Assembly (NCBI RefSeq): GCF_910578895.1
Contig: NZ_CAJTSC010000019.1
Span: forward strand, 1 to 57,446
Reading direction: 5' to 3'
Length of the DNA stretch: 57,446 nt
DNA from: an uncultured Bacteroides sp.
GTDB lineage: Bacteria > Bacteroidota > Bacteroidia > Bacteroidales > Bacteroidaceae
A model generated the notes under the pieces. The model was not told the origin of the DNA. It did not search any database and saw only the letters and a list, made by a program, of their open reading frames with translations. Made by a program: the position numbers and the translations under genes. Positions 14,445-22,748 of the stretch are shown one piece after another (the stretch's first letter is position 1; each line of letters starts with the position of its first letter).

Positions 14445-14843
14445 TTAATTCCGTTTGTTCAGTTTCAATTCCGCAATGAAAGCCACTATCAGCCCTATTC
14501 CGCCAAATCCCAGCACGCAAGCTCCATAAATCAGTGAGGCAGTCTCTCTAAACCGTCTCCAATCCTTACTTGCGAGATAGTCGGGAATGGTGGTATAGCA
14601 GATAAGATAGCCCAGCAGCAACCCGAGTCCCATGCCTGCCAGCAGACATCCTATCTTCAAAGCGGAGAATGAAAAACTTCCCCCATGCAATTTAGGCATA
14701 TCCATTTGAGGAAGAAGTCCGCGCACGTCCATCTTCTCAATCAGCATAATCCGCTCTTTCTTGCAGACAAACAGTTCAAACAGTTTGTAAATGCCTAAAG
14801 TAACAATTGCCAGCATCACCGGCATCATAATAAAATCCATCAT
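14445..14843 (-). CDS. DUF6249-like small membrane protein
   Basis: A 132-residue protein with an N-terminal membrane segment (residues 4-24), a charged stretch KKERIMLIEKMD typical of DUF6249-like proteins, and two more membrane segments at about 64-84 and 104-126. It is divergent from an ECF sigma factor gene, an arrangement often seen for such proteins, so it may be a target of or accessory to that sigma factor. Function unknown. Confidence 0.7.
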   Translation of the reverse strand: MMDFIMMPVMLAIVTLGIYKLFELFVCKKERIMLIEKMDVRGLLPQMDMPKLHGGSFSFSALKIGCLLAGMGLGLLLGYLICYTTIPDYLASKDWRRFRETASLIYGACVLGFGGIGLIVAFIAELKLNKRN

Positions 14844-14864
14844 ATTCGTTTCGTTTTAAATGAG

Positions 14865-14872
14865 TAAATTTG
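14865..14872 (+). promoter_or_regulatory. -7 box before the ECF sigma gene
   Basis: TAAATTTG matches TAnnTTTG. It leaves a leader of about 100 bases in which TTAGACGC (14887-14894) pairs with GCGTCTAA (14966-14973), enclosing most of it. Confidence 0.4.
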
Positions 14873-14981
14873 TTTCTTTGTACCCTTTAGACGCGACAGC
14901 CTGCATGAGGTTACACTTCTTCGGAATTTTTTTTTCGGAAAACCTGTAACCGGAGAAGCGAACCTGCGTCTAACAGACAAA

Positions 14982-15530
14982 ATGAAAGACGACGAACTAC
15001 ATATCATTCAACGCATCCTGAAGGGAGAAACGGCTCTGTACGAATATTTTCTCAACACATACGGGCAGCAGGTATTCACCCTGGTGGTGCGTGTCGTCTC
15101 CAACCAGGAGGATGCCGAGGAACTGACTCAAGACATTTTCCTAAAGGCGTTCCGGCATCTTTCGTCTTTTAAGGGGAACAGCTCTTTTTCAACATGGATT
15201 TACTCGATTGCGTACAACACCGCCATATCGTGCGCACGAAAGAAAAAATTCGATACCTTTGTCATGGACGATGCCCTGCTTGCCGGCATTTCGGACACCC
15301 AAGTGGACGAAGCCTTGAATGACGAAAGGGAAGAACAGATTGCCAGGCTGAACAGGGCCATCGGACAACTCAATGCCGAAGAATGGGCACTGATAAACCT
15401 GTTTTATTACGAGGGCAAGGCATTGAATGAGGTTGCCCTTATCTTGGGACTGACGGAAAGCAACACCAAAGTGAAGTTACACCGTATACGCAAAAAAATT
15501 TATGTTTTGATGAAACAAGAAGATATATGA
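14982..15530 (+). CDS. ECF RNA polymerase sigma factor
   Basis: A 182-residue sigma-70 factor. Region 2 includes NQEDAEELTQDIFLKAFRHLSSFKGNSSFSTWIYSIAYNTA (about residues 45-85) and region 4 is ALNEVALILGLTESNTKVKLHRIRKKIYV near the C-terminus. It overlaps the next gene by ATGA, so translation is coupled to a probable membrane anti-sigma. Targets are unknown; the divergent DUF6249-like gene is a candidate. Confidence 0.94.
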   Translation: MKDDELHIIQRILKGETALYEYFLNTYGQQVFTLVVRVVSNQEDAEELTQDIFLKAFRHLSSFKGNSSFSTWIYSIAYNTAISCARKKKFDTFVMDDALLAGISDTQVDEALNDEREEQIARLNRAIGQLNAEEWALINLFYYEGKALNEVALILGLTESNTKVKLHRIRKKIYVLMKQEDI

Positions 15531-15901
15531 ACGAAGAAACAAAAGACAGAGGATTGAAGAGAGCGGTCGAGAAGCAACAGACAGTTTTCCACTTGCCGTC
15601 CAACTTTGCCTACCGCACCATGCGGAAGATAGAAGAAGCCGCACGCCTGCGCGAAAGGAAAGCGGAAAGAAGAACCTTATGGGCAACTATCGCCGCCGCC
15701 ATCTTCTTGATAGGTATCAGTGCGGCAGGCACGGTTCGGTACTTCGGCAACAGCATCCGGGAAATATTCACCCCTATCGCCTTTCCGCAGCCGGAAAACA
15801 TCCGGATACCTTCGTTCTATCTCCTGCTGGTTTTAGCGGTGCCGCTTTTCATCCTGTTCGACCGGTGGATGAGAAGACAATACTTCAAACATCATTCCTG
15901 A
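15527..15901 (+). CDS. Probable membrane anti-sigma partner
   Basis: A 124-residue protein whose ATG overlaps the sigma factor stop. The first 45 residues are charged and cytosolic (LKRAVEKQQTVFHLPSNFAYRTMRKIEEA), followed by two membrane segments at about 49-69 and 93-112. Size, topology and translational coupling suggest it holds the sigma factor at the membrane, although no zinc-binding anti-sigma motif is present. Role is inferred from context only. Confidence 0.6.
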   Translation: MNEETKDRGLKRAVEKQQTVFHLPSNFAYRTMRKIEEAARLRERKAERRTLWATIAAAIFLIGISAAGTVRYFGNSIREIFTPIAFPQPENIRIPSFYLLLVLAVPLFILFDRWMRRQYFKHHS

Positions 15902-15927
15902 GCGTTTGAAGTTCCGAATAAAAAGAC

Positions 15928-15975
15928 GGGGATGCCAATATTGAAATCAGCTATTGTTTCAATATTGGCATCCCC
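15928..15975. terminator. Bidirectional terminator, 19-bp perfect stem
   Basis: GGGGATGCCAATATTGAAA (15928-15946) pairs perfectly with 15957-15975 across a 10-base loop, between the convergent anti-sigma and DUF1015 genes. Confidence 0.8.
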
Positions 15976-15995
15976 TTCCTTTTGTATCAATCCGT

Positions 15996-17243
15996 TCAGT
16001 CCAGTTTGTGAATAACCAGTCCCGAACGCAGTTTCGGTTCAAACCAAGTTGTCTTGGGAGGCATGATATTACCGGTATCGGCAATGTCCATCAGTTGTTT
16101 CATAGAGACGGGATACAGCGCCAAAGCCACCTTCATCTCGCCACTGTCCACCCGCTTCTTCAATTCGCCCAAGCCGCGGATACCGCCGACAAAATCAATA
16201 CGCTTGTCAGAGCGGAGATCCTTGATGCCGAGAATTTCATCCAATATCAGGTTGGACGAAATGGTAACGTCCAGCACTCCGATAGGATCATTGTCGTTGT
16301 AAGTACCCGGTTTGGCGGTAAGGCTGTACCACTTGCCGTCCAAGTAAAGGGAGAAATTATGCAGACCTGCCGGTTTATAGATTTCCGTCCCTTTCTCCTC
16401 CACTATGAAGTTCTTGCCTACGGCAGCCAAAAATTGTTCGGGAACCATACCGTTCAGGTCCTTCACCACACGATTGTAGTCGATGATAGTCAGCTGATTG
16501 GCGGGGAAACAAACCGCCATGAAGTAGTTGTACTCCTCGTCTCCGCGATGATTGGAGTTTTGCGCAGCTTTCTCCGCACCCACCAGCGCTGCGGCGGCAC
16601 TGCGGTGATGTCCGTCTGCAATATAGAGCGCAGGCATTCGGGCAAACTCCCGGGTTATGGCATCAATATCTTCCTGCTTGTCGATAATCCAGAAGGTATG
16701 TCCGAAACCGTCACCCGGAGCGATAAAGTCGTAAACGGGTTTCTGAGCCGTGTAGCGGGCTATGACAGCATCCAGCGCAGCATTATCGGGATAAGCAAAG
16801 AATACGGGTTCGATATTGGCATTGTTCACACGGACATGCTTCATGCGGTCTTCTTCCTTGTCGCGACGGGTAAGTTCGTGCTTCTTGATGACACCGTTCA
16901 TATAGTCGGGCACGTACGCGCCCACAACCAAACCATACTGCGTCTTGCCGTTCATGGTCTGGGCATATACGTAGTAGTTCTCCTTGTCGTCCTGCACCAA
17001 CCAGCCTTTGTCCTGAAACATCCGGAAGTTCTCGGCAGCTTTCCGATAGACACGTTCGTCGTGTTCGTCCGTGCCCACAGGAAAATCTATTTCGGGCTTA
17101 ATGATATGATACAAGGATTTCTCGTTACCTTCCGCTTCGGCGCGCGCTTCGGCGGAGTTCAGAACATCGTATGGGCGGGAAGCTACCTGCTCCACCAGGT
17201 CCTGCGGGGGACGGATGCCCTTAAAAGGTTTAATTGTTGCCAT
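15996..17243 (-). CDS. DUF1015 family protein
   Basis: A 415-residue cytoplasmic protein beginning MATIKPFKGIRPPQDLVEQVASRPYDVLNS with ADGHHRSAAAAL near the middle, both typical of DUF1015. The family often sits beside serA/serC in Bacteroidales and is presumed to act in serine or phosphoserine metabolism, but no reaction is established. Here it is separated from serA by a four-helix-bundle gene on the same strand. Confidence 0.85.
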   Translation of the reverse strand: MATIKPFKGIRPPQDLVEQVASRPYDVLNSAEARAEAEGNEKSLYHIIKPEIDFPVGTDEHDERVYRKAAENFRMFQDKGWLVQDDKENYYVYAQTMNGKTQYGLVVGAYVPDYMNGVIKKHELTRRDKEEDRMKHVRVNNANIEPVFFAYPDNAALDAVIARYTAQKPVYDFIAPGDGFGHTFWIIDKQEDIDAITREFARMPALYIADGHHRSAAAALVGAEKAAQNSNHRGDEEYNYFMAVCFPANQLTIIDYNRVVKDLNGMVPEQFLAAVGKNFIVEEKGTEIYKPAGLHNFSLYLDGKWYSLTAKPGTYNDNDPIGVLDVTISSNLILDEILGIKDLRSDKRIDFVGGIRGLGELKKRVDSGEMKVALALYPVSMKQLMDIADTGNIMPPKTTWFEPKLRSGLVIHKLD

Positions 17244-17274
17244 GATTAAGATTTATGATTTTAAATTTTAGATT

Positions 17275-17649
17275 TCATTTTTTCCACTCTTTGTTCTGCA
17301 TTTTCTTCTTAGAAGTCAATATTATAGAAGACAATATCTTTTTCAATTGAAAACAATCTTCATTGATTGATTGAAACTGAGAATCAGATAAATAGTTACA
17401 CCTATTAAGAAGTGCCAACCAAAAGATTGTTTCTCTGGTTTCCTTAAGTGATATAGACATCTTATGAATAAAGTCACTTGTAGACTCAGCAGACATTGAC
17501 TCACTGATATTAGCCCCTATTGATGTTCCGCATCTCAATATTTGCTTACTCATCACATACTCGCATTTAGTAGTAACGAGATATTGATATAGTCCCACAA
17601 TACGCACTGCAAAATCAAGAGCTTTCTCGTATGTTTGATTTGTCTGCAT
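17275..17649 (-). CDS. Four-helix-bundle protein (S23/23S rRNA IVP family)
   Basis: A 124-residue, AT-rich gene. The product carries the family pattern KALDFAVRIVGLYQYL, SKQILRCGTSIGANISESMSAESTSDFIHKMSISLKETRETIFWLALL. Relatives are encoded inside 23S rRNA intervening sequences or as solo genes; the biochemical role is unknown. It is inserted between serA (32 bp away) and the DUF1015 gene (31 bp away). AT-rich TTTATGATTTTAAATTTTAG-type words flank it, and its base composition is plainly lower in GC than its neighbours, which suggests later acquisition. Confidence 0.88.
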   Translation of the reverse strand: MQTNQTYEKALDFAVRIVGLYQYLVTTKCEYVMSKQILRCGTSIGANISESMSAESTSDFIHKMSISLKETRETIFWLALLNRCNYLSDSQFQSINEDCFQLKKILSSIILTSKKKMQNKEWKK

Positions 17650-17681
17650 AGTTGAAATCAGAAATCTAAAATGACATTTGA

Positions 17682-18599
17682 TTAGTTTACTCTAAACCTC
17701 TCACACCCCTCCTTCAAGAACCCTACAATCTGCTTGGCTGCAGCAATACCGGCATTGATATTGGCTTCGGCAGTCTGGGCACCCATCTTCTTTGGTGTAG
17801 AAAAATAACGTCCGGCAAACTTCGCTGCAAATGTTTCGTGGGCTGCGGGCATGATGTCGGTCATGTACTTCAAGTCGTTACGCTCTTCCATCAATTGGAT
17901 AAGTTCGGCCTCATTGATGACTTCCTTGCGGGCGGTATTTACCAGCAGGCCACCTTTCGGCATCTTGTTCACCAAAGCATGGTTGATAGAGTTCTTGGTT
18001 TCTGCCGTGGCGGGAATGTGCAGAGAGACAACATCACATGTCGCATAAAGTTCCTCGGCAGAAGCCACGGCTTTCACACCGTCTTTCTCGATAACCTCTT
18101 TCGGGCAAAAAGCGTCGAATGCAAAAATCTCCATACCGAAACCTCGGGCGATACGCGCCACATTACGACCCACATTGCCGTATGCATGGATACCCAGTTT
18201 CTTGCCCATCAGTTCCGTACCGGAAGTACCGTTGTACATATTGCGGACAGCCATTACCATAAGCCCGAAAGCCAGTTCTGCCACGGCATTGGAGTTCTGT
18301 CCCGGAGTGTTCATCACACACACGCCATGAGCCGTGGCGGCAGCCAGGTCTACATTGTCATAACCCGCACCGGCACGTACCACGATTTTCAGTTCTTTGG
18401 CTGCATCCAGCACCTCGGCATCAATGACATCGCTACGGATGATGATGGCGTTGGCATCTTTCACGGCTTCCAGCAATTTTGCCTTATCGCCATATTTTTC
18501 CAGCAAAACAAGTTCATAACCCGCTGCTTCAATTTCCTTGCGAATACCGTCTACTGCAACTTTGGCAAACGGTTTGTCTGTTGCGACTAATACTTTCAT
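17682..18599 (-). CDS. serA: D-3-phosphoglycerate dehydrogenase
   Basis: First enzyme of serine synthesis, oxidising 3-phosphoglycerate with NAD. The 305-residue product is the short form without an ACT regulatory domain. The Rossmann motif KKLGIHAYGNVGRNVARIARGFGMEIFAFD lies at about 130-160, with VVRAGAGYDNVD upstream and the catalytic His in MPAAHETFAAKF. No serC is found next to it. A 180-bp repeat element lies directly upstream. Confidence 0.93.
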   Translation of the reverse strand: MKVLVATDKPFAKVAVDGIRKEIEAAGYELVLLEKYGDKAKLLEAVKDANAIIIRSDVIDAEVLDAAKELKIVVRAGAGYDNVDLAAATAHGVCVMNTPGQNSNAVAELAFGLMVMAVRNMYNGTSGTELMGKKLGIHAYGNVGRNVARIARGFGMEIFAFDAFCPKEVIEKDGVKAVASAEELYATCDVVSLHIPATAETKNSINHALVNKMPKGGLLVNTARKEVINEAELIQLMEERNDLKYMTDIMPAAHETFAAKFAGRYFSTPKKMGAQTAEANINAGIAAAKQIVGFLKEGCERFRVN

Positions 18600-18653
18600 A
18601 ATTCAAAAGGTATTAAAAAAGACTCACCACAGACTACGCAGACTGACACCGAC

Positions 18654-18833
18654 TTTAGAGCCTGTTTAAATTTTCTTCAAAAAGTTTTTCTTTAGCTTCT
18701 TTTGATTTTCTTTCCGGTCTGTTTTCCTCTTTTTATTCGTCACATAGTCCGCTATGCTCCTCCTGAAAATAGAAAAACATCCTCGAAAAGAACTCTCAAA
18801 ACAGTGCTGAATAAAATTTAAACAGGCTCTAAA
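18654..18833. repeat. 180-bp MITE-like element with 21-bp perfect inverted ends
   Basis: The left end 18654-18674 (TTTAGAGCCTGTTTAAATTT...) and right end 18813-18833 are exact inverted copies, 21 bp each. The interior encodes nothing. Single ends or degenerate copies occur at 8811, 13898, 30219 and 50261, so it belongs to a dispersed family. No target-site duplication could be fixed with confidence. Confidence 0.7.
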
Positions 18834-18959
18834 TAATCCGCTTTATGCGCCGAATCCGCCAAATCCGCGCTTGAAAAATGAGCGTGGCGCTTCAATGGAA
18901 AAGCCGTGCCGCCGCAATCTAAATTTCTTTAAAAAGAGAGATTATCCGTATAAATTATG

Positions 18960-18967
18960 TACTTTTG
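18960..18967 (+). promoter_or_regulatory. -7 box of lptD
   Basis: TACTTTTG matches the consensus and lies 26 bases before the ATG at 18994. Confidence 0.55.
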
Positions 18968-18993
18968 CCCCTTCAAGCGCAAACTATTAGTTA

Positions 18994-21795
18994 ATGACGC
19001 CATTGAAAGCAAATACATTCATATCATTCATACTACTATTCGTCTTGCTTTTTCTTTCCGGTGAGGCAGTTTCGCAACGCCGCAGGCGGGATGTTGTGTC
19101 GCCCGAAAGAGGGCGGGTGGACTCCTTGCAGAACGATTCTACCGGACAACGGGGAAGGATTTCCCGCAGGCGGGGAGTGCGCGATACGTTGCAGGGAGAC
19201 TCCCTGCAGATGGATACGGCGGCTGTTTCCGGCAAGAAGAAACAGCCTTTGGACGCTCCGGTCACCTATGAGGCAAACGATTCCATCGTATTTGCCCAAG
19301 GGGGATATGCGCATCTGTACGGGCAGGGAAAGGTAAATTACCAGCAGATAGAACTGGCGGCGGATGTCATCACCATGAATATGGATAGCAGTACGGTGTA
19401 TGCCCACGGGGTGGAAGACTCCCTGGGGGTGAAGAAGGGGACGCCGGTCTTCAAAGACGGGGAAACTCCGTACGAGACTAATACGATCCGTTACAACTTC
19501 AAGAGCAAGAGGGGCATTATAAGCAATGTGGTCAGCCAGCAGGGCGAGGGCTACGTGACCGGAAACAATGCGAAGAAGGGAGCGAACGACGAACTGTACA
19601 TGAAGAGCGGGCGATACACCACTTGCGACCACCATGAGCATCCGCACTTTTACATGCAGATGACATACGCCAAGGTGCGTCCTAAAAAGAACGTGGTGAC
19701 GGGACCCGCTTACCTGGTGGTCGAGGATGTGCCTTTGCCGCTTGCCGTGCCGTTCTTCTTTTTCCCGTTCTCAAGCAGTTATTCGTCCGGTTTCCTCATG
19801 CCTACCTATATGGACGACTCCAGCCGTGGTTTCGGCTTGACGGACGGCGGATATTATTTCGCCATCAGCGACAAGATGGACCTGAAGTTGAGGGCGGATA
19901 TCTTCACGAAAGGTTCCTGGGCTTTGAATGCCGAGTCCAATTATATCAAACGGTATAAATATTCCGGTCTGTTTCAGGCAAGCTATCAGGTGACCAAGAC
20001 CGGTGATAAGGGCTTGCCGGACTATTCCGTTGCCAAGGACTTCAAGATTGTGTGGTCGCACAGGCAGGATGCGAAGGCAAATCCCAATCAGACATTCTCT
20101 GCCAGCGTGAACTTTGCGACCAGCAGCTACGAGCGTACCAACATCGGAAACATGTACAACTCCAATGCCATGTCGCAGAATACGAAAACCTCGAGCATCA
20201 GCTATTCCCGCTATTTCTTTGACAGGAAACTGACGGTTGCGGCTACTACCAATATAGCGCAGACCATGAGAGACTCTTCGGTCAACGTCACGTTGCCCGA
20301 CCTGAATATCTCTTTGGCCACTCTTTATCCTTTCAAACGAAAGAAAGCGGCGGGCGAGGAAAGATGGTACGAGAAGATTTCGGTACGCTATACAGGCCGT
20401 CTCACCAACAGCATCCAGACCAAGGACAACCTGCTGTTCAAGTCGAACCTGATAAAGGACTGGAAGAACGGCATGAAGCACGAGATACCTGTCAGTGCCA
20501 CCTTCACGCTGTTCAAGTACTTCAATGTGACGCCCTCCGTCAACTATACGGAACGTTGGTACACGCGCAAGGTGATGAAGGACTGGGACGCCAACGCCGG
20601 CAACGGAAGCGGCAGGGAAGTGGCTACCGATACGGTTTACGGTTTTCATCGTGTGTATAACTACAATGCCAGCCTGGGCGTCAATACAAAGATATATGGC
20701 ATGTATAATCCGATTTTTCTTCCTAAGAAGAAGATACAGATCCGCCATATCATAACTCCGTCGGTAAGCATAAGCGCCGCTCCCGATTTCGGCTCTTCGC
20801 GTTATGGCTATTATGAATCCTATATTAAGAATTATGCGGACGGAAGACGCGACACGATTGTCTATTCCCCTTATTCGGGACAGGCGTTCGATGTGCCGGG
20901 AAGAGGCAGGCAGGGAAGTATAAACTTCAGTATCTCCAACAACCTGGAGATGAAGTATTACAACAGCAAGAAAGATACTGTGAAGAAGGTCAGCCTGATT
21001 GACGAGCTGGGTGCCAACATCAGTTACAATATGGCTGCCGCAACACGTCCGTGGAGCGACCTCGGATTGAACTTGCGTTTGAAATTGAGCAAGAACTATA
21101 CGTTCAGCATGAGTTCTTCGTTCAAGACATACGGCTATAAGTTCGATAAGGACGGCAGGGTAGTGCCTAATGATCGTACGGAATGGTCGTACGGACGTTT
21201 CGGTATCTTCCAGGGATACGGGTCCTCATTCAGTTACACCTTTAATAATGACACATGGAAAAAGTGGAAGGAGAAACTGAGCGGCATTGGCAGTTCTGAA
21301 AAAGAGAAGGAAGACAAAACGGGTTCCGAGGAGGGAGAGGATGCGGAAGAGGGTTCCGGCGATAGCGGCATTCCGAAGAAGAAGGTCGAAAAGGCGGCTG
21401 TCGATTCCGACGGTTATCAGGTGTTCAAAATGCCGTGGTCTTTGAACTTTAATTACAGCTTCAATATATCCGAGGACGCTTCAAAGCCCATCAATCGGAA
21501 AACGATGCGTTACCCCTACCGCTATACTCATAACCTGAGCGCTTCCGGCAATGTGAAACTCTCCAATAAGTGGGCGGTAAGCTTTAACTCCGGTTACGAC
21601 TTCGAGGCTAAGAAGATAGTGCAGACCACCTTTAATATCACGCGCGACCTGCACTGTTTCAGTATGTCGGCAAGTCTTTCTCCTTTCGGAATGTGGAAAT
21701 ATTATAATTTCACCATTCGCGCCAATGCAAGTATCCTGCAAGACCTGAAGTGGGAGCAGAGAAGCCAGACGCAGAGCAATATCCAGTGGTACTGA
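18994..21795 (+). CDS. lptD: LptD-like outer-membrane LPS assembly protein
   Basis: A 933-residue outer-membrane protein expected to insert lipopolysaccharide into the outer leaflet. A signal peptide (ISFILLFVLLFLSGEAVS) is followed by an Arg/Asp-rich stretch, then an OstA/LptA-like domain (about 90-230: ANDSIVFAQGGYAHLYGQGKVNYQ, ADVITMN, GYVTGNNAKK) and a long beta-barrel with alternating aromatic strands. A charged KEKEDKTGSEEGEDAEEG insert lies near residue 770. It is convergent with ung across a shared terminator. Divergent relative to Proteobacterial LptD but of the usual Bacteroidetes type. Confidence 0.8.
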   Translation: MTPLKANTFISFILLFVLLFLSGEAVSQRRRRDVVSPERGRVDSLQNDSTGQRGRISRRRGVRDTLQGDSLQMDTAAVSGKKKQPLDAPVTYEANDSIVFAQGGYAHLYGQGKVNYQQIELAADVITMNMDSSTVYAHGVEDSLGVKKGTPVFKDGETPYETNTIRYNFKSKRGIISNVVSQQGEGYVTGNNAKKGANDELYMKSGRYTTCDHHEHPHFYMQMTYAKVRPKKNVVTGPAYLVVEDVPLPLAVPFFFFPFSSSYSSGFLMPTYMDDSSRGFGLTDGGYYFAISDKMDLKLRADIFTKGSWALNAESNYIKRYKYSGLFQASYQVTKTGDKGLPDYSVAKDFKIVWSHRQDAKANPNQTFSASVNFATSSYERTNIGNMYNSNAMSQNTKTSSISYSRYFFDRKLTVAATTNIAQTMRDSSVNVTLPDLNISLATLYPFKRKKAAGEERWYEKISVRYTGRLTNSIQTKDNLLFKSNLIKDWKNGMKHEIPVSATFTLFKYFNVTPSVNYTERWYTRKVMKDWDANAGNGSGREVATDTVYGFHRVYNYNASLGVNTKIYGMYNPIFLPKKKIQIRHIITPSVSISAAPDFGSSRYGYYESYIKNYADGRRDTIVYSPYSGQAFDVPGRGRQGSINFSISNNLEMKYYNSKKDTVKKVSLIDELGANISYNMAAATRPWSDLGLNLRLKLSKNYTFSMSSSFKTYGYKFDKDGRVVPNDRTEWSYGRFGIFQGYGSSFSYTFNNDTWKKWKEKLSGIGSSEKEKEDKTGSEEGEDAEEGSGDSGIPKKKVEKAAVDSDGYQVFKMPWSLNFNYSFNISEDASKPINRKTMRYPYRYTHNLSASGNVKLSNKWAVSFNSGYDFEAKKIVQTTFNITRDLHCFSMSASLSPFGMWKYYNFTIRANASILQDLKWEQRSQTQSNIQWY

Positions 21796-21817
21796 TCAAC
21801 AGGCAATAAGATGGCAG

Positions 21818-21848
21818 AGTGGTGAAATGATAAATTCATTTCACCACT
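21818..21848. terminator. Terminator hairpin between lptD and ung
   Basis: AGTGGTGAAATGA (21818-21830) pairs with TCATTTCACCACT (21836-21848), loop 5. It contains the ung stop codon and serves two convergent genes. Confidence 0.7.
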
Positions 21849-22503
21849 TTATTTCTTCTTTGCCGTATGTTTTCAGATATTCATTGGCTTTACTGAAGTG
21901 TTTGTTTCCGAAGAAGCCGTTGTATGCGGAGAGCGGAGAGGGATGTGCCGATGTCAGCACCAAGTGCTTGTTGCGGTCTATAAAAGCCCCTTTCCGCTGT
22001 GCGTAAGCCCCCCATAATATGAAGACCAGGTGTTCCTGTTCTTCGGCAAGGATGCGGATGGCGGCATCCGTAAATGTTTCCCAACCACGGTTTTGATGCG
22101 AACCGGCTTGATGGGCGCGTACGGTGAGGGTGGCGTTGAGCATTAACACGCCTTGTTCCGCCCAACGGGTCAGATTGCCGGTAGGCGGCGTGTCCGTGCC
22201 GATGTCTTGTTTGATTTCCTTGAAGATGTTGACTAAGGAGGGCGGGAAAGGGACGCCGTCGTTCACGGAAAAGCAAAGCCCGTGTGCTTGTCCGGGACCA
22301 TGATACGGATCCTGGCCTATGATTACTACCTTTACCTTATCAAAAGGGCATAAGTTGAAAGCATTGAATATCAGTTTTCCCGGCGGATATACGGTGCATT
22401 TCCCATATTCTTCACGGACGAAGTCCGTTAGCGTGTGAAAGTAGTCTTTGTCAAATTCGGGTTGCAAATGGGCTTTCCAGCTATCTTCAATTTGAACATT
22501 CAT
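21841..22503 (-). CDS. ung: Uracil-DNA glycosylase
   Basis: Family 1 UDG that removes uracil from DNA. The 220-residue product has the water-activating loop GQDPYHGPGQAHGLCFSV (about 63-80) and the Leu loop HPSPLSAY near 190. Length is typical. It is monocistronic and convergent with lptD. Confidence 0.97.
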   Translation of the reverse strand: MNVQIEDSWKAHLQPEFDKDYFHTLTDFVREEYGKCTVYPPGKLIFNAFNLCPFDKVKVVIIGQDPYHGPGQAHGLCFSVNDGVPFPPSLVNIFKEIKQDIGTDTPPTGNLTRWAEQGVLMLNATLTVRAHQAGSHQNRGWETFTDAAIRILAEEQEHLVFILWGAYAQRKGAFIDRNKHLVLTSAHPSPLSAYNGFFGNKHFSKANEYLKTYGKEEIKW

Positions 22504-22601
22504 AATAGGAAGTGTTAATGGTTTCGGTCGCTAAGGTACGAATATTTCATCATAGGACGTGCAGAAGTGCATGGAGTTTTTTTGATATTATTTTCAGACA
22601 A

Positions 22602-22662
22602 AAAGAGCATAAGGACGCAAACGATGCAGGGGATACTGATGGTGCGATGGCTTATGCTCTTT
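22602..22662 (-). terminator. Long-loop hairpin downstream of asnA
   Basis: AAAGAGCATAAG (22602-22613) pairs with CTTATGCTCTTT (22651-22662), with a 37-base loop. Read on the minus strand the second arm is followed by a T-run. It lies about 90 bp after asnA and can act as its terminator; the loop is unusually long. Confidence 0.5.
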
Positions 22663-22748
22663 TGTTTTTCTGTCCTTCCGTCTGAACAGGGGGGGGCGTG
22701 CTGTACTTTCCTGTGAGCCCTGTTGCCGGGAGGTTTGGGGGGAATATG

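Larger units (their letters stand above)
18600..18993. other. 394-bp gap between serA and lptD
   Basis: Divergent intergenic region. It holds a GACTCACCACAGACTACG word, the 180-bp inverted-end element (18654-18833) and the lptD -7 box. No gene is supported. Confidence 0.6.
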
